Assembly: GCF_004405105.1 (NCBI RefSeq)
Contig: NZ_SORW01000022.1
Coordinates: 1 to 64,000, forward strand
Reading direction: 5' to 3'
DNA: 64,000 bases
DNA from: Jeotgalibacillus sp. R-1-5s-1
GTDB lineage: Bacteria; Bacillota; Bacilli; Bacillales; Jeotgalibacillaceae
The notes beneath the pieces are model-generated. The model did no database searches. It was not told the origin of the DNA and was given only the letters and a program-made list of their open reading frames with translations. This document shows positions 63,662 to 64,000 of the stretch, one piece after another. Both the position numbers and the translations under genes were made by a program. Within the stretch, counting starts at the first letter, position 1; each line of letters opens with the position of its first letter.

Positions 63662-64000
63662 TCAATCATCCTTCCTGAAAAACCCGAAAATTCCCGTTGT
63701 TTGAATGATATTCGTAAACGCATACGGATCCACCTTATGAATAATCCGCTCCAGCTCAAACAACTCATACCGCGTAATCACCATAATAAGCATCTCCTTC
63801 GGCTCATCCGTAAACGCACCCTTAGCAGGTACAATCGTAATCCCCCGCACTAGCTTCTCATGAATCGCCTTTTTCACCTCAGAAGACTTATTCGTTACGA
63901 TCATCGCCGTCAGCTTCTCATGACGAGTATGAATCGCATCGATCATACGCGTTGACACATATAAGGTAACGAGCGTATAAAGACCCTTCTCCCATCCAAA
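63662..64000 (-). CDS. yitT: YitT-family membrane protein, C-terminal part
   Basis: Partial gene running off the right edge. The visible 112 residues begin GLYTLVTLYVSTRMIDAIHT and continue into a C-terminal DUF2179 domain (TAMIVTNKSSEVKKAIHEKL, RGITIVPAKGAFTDEPKEML, and TRYELFELERIIHKVDPYAF). The reading frame stays open through position 64000, and the upstream coding pattern continues, so the internal GTG/ATG are not starts. YitT proteins are polytopic with a cytoplasmic tail domain. Its neighbours yitU and yitV support the name. Confidence 0.85.
   Translation of the reverse strand, partial: FGWEKGLYTLVTLYVSTRMIDAIHTRHEKLTAMIVTNKSSEVKKAIHEKLVRGITIVPAKGAFTDEPKEMLIMVITRYELFELERIIHKVDPYAFTNIIQTTGIFGFFRKDD

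Overview
The window is a chromosomal segment of a low- to mid-GC, endospore-forming Firmicute of the Bacillaceae/Caryophanaceae type. It carries spore-specific genes (spoVIF, a yjcZ-type peptide, spoVAC-AD-AEb, a CotY/CotZ-type coat protein, cotO), competence genes (coiA, comZ, mecA), spx and spxH, a T-box in front of trpS, and FapR, CtsR, LexA and CcpA sites of the Bacillus kind. From about 22 kb to the right end the gene order closely follows, in inverted orientation, the Bacillus subtilis order recalled as yitUVW ... comZ-fabH-fabF-appDFABC-trpS-yjbC-spx-mecA-coiA-pepF-spxH-yjbI-yjbJKLMNO-prpE-fabI-cotO-cotZ ... spoVIF-yjcFGH. The genus cannot be fixed from the window. A MurE outside a dcw cluster with DDPR in place of the DNPR motif would suit a lysine-type peptidoglycan genus such as Jeotgalibacillus, but this is inference.

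Layout. 0-2.8 kb: murE and an M42 aminopeptidase. 2.8-7.5 kb: an orphan PAS histidine kinase and a response regulator/histidine kinase/PepSY operon. 7.5-11.1 kb: an OsmC protein, an AldA-type aldehyde dehydrogenase behind an unusual leader hairpin, a 33-residue membrane peptide and a YeeE/YedE thiosulfate-type transporter. 11.3-17.4 kb: a GAF-GGDEF-EAL protein, tryptophan 2,3-dioxygenase with a cre site, a candidate 26-residue peptide, a KinB-like kinase, an FAD amine oxidase, tRNA-Val(GAC) and a small WYL-like protein behind a LexA box. 17.7-21.3 kb: a TAXI-type TRAP transporter operon. 21.5-24.4 kb: yutG, yjcH-yjcG-yjcF and a small hypothetical gene. 24.4-28.7 kb: a spore block. 28.7-36.4 kb: fabI, mgtE, prpE, yjbO, nadK, yjbM, yjbL, yjbK and yjbJ. 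36.9-44.2 kb: yjbI, spxH, pepF, coiA, mecA, spx and yjbC. 44.3-54 kb: a DUF4015 protein, T-box-trpS and appDFABC. 54-57.4 kb: fabF, fabH, comZ and yjzD. 57.5-64 kb: clpB, uppP, yitW, yitV, yitU and the 3' end of yitT.

Functional themes are membrane lipid synthesis under FapR, the Spx/ClpXP stress circuit (spx, spxH, mecA, clpB), sporulation signalling and spore assembly, and peptide uptake.

The most striking unexplained structure is a family of intergenic repeats (family A). There are nine full, truncated or interrupted copies and about five remnants, in both orientations, nearly all at gene 3' ends. Each intact copy has a conserved core that folds into nested stems with compensatory base changes. 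Each core is enclosed by an outer stem of about 13-15 bp whose sequence differs between copies but is self-complementary within a copy. The apical loop is a GNA triloop, mostly GCGAAGC. One copy is interrupted by about 270 bp made of two units of a second family (family B), whose outer stems are also copy-specific.
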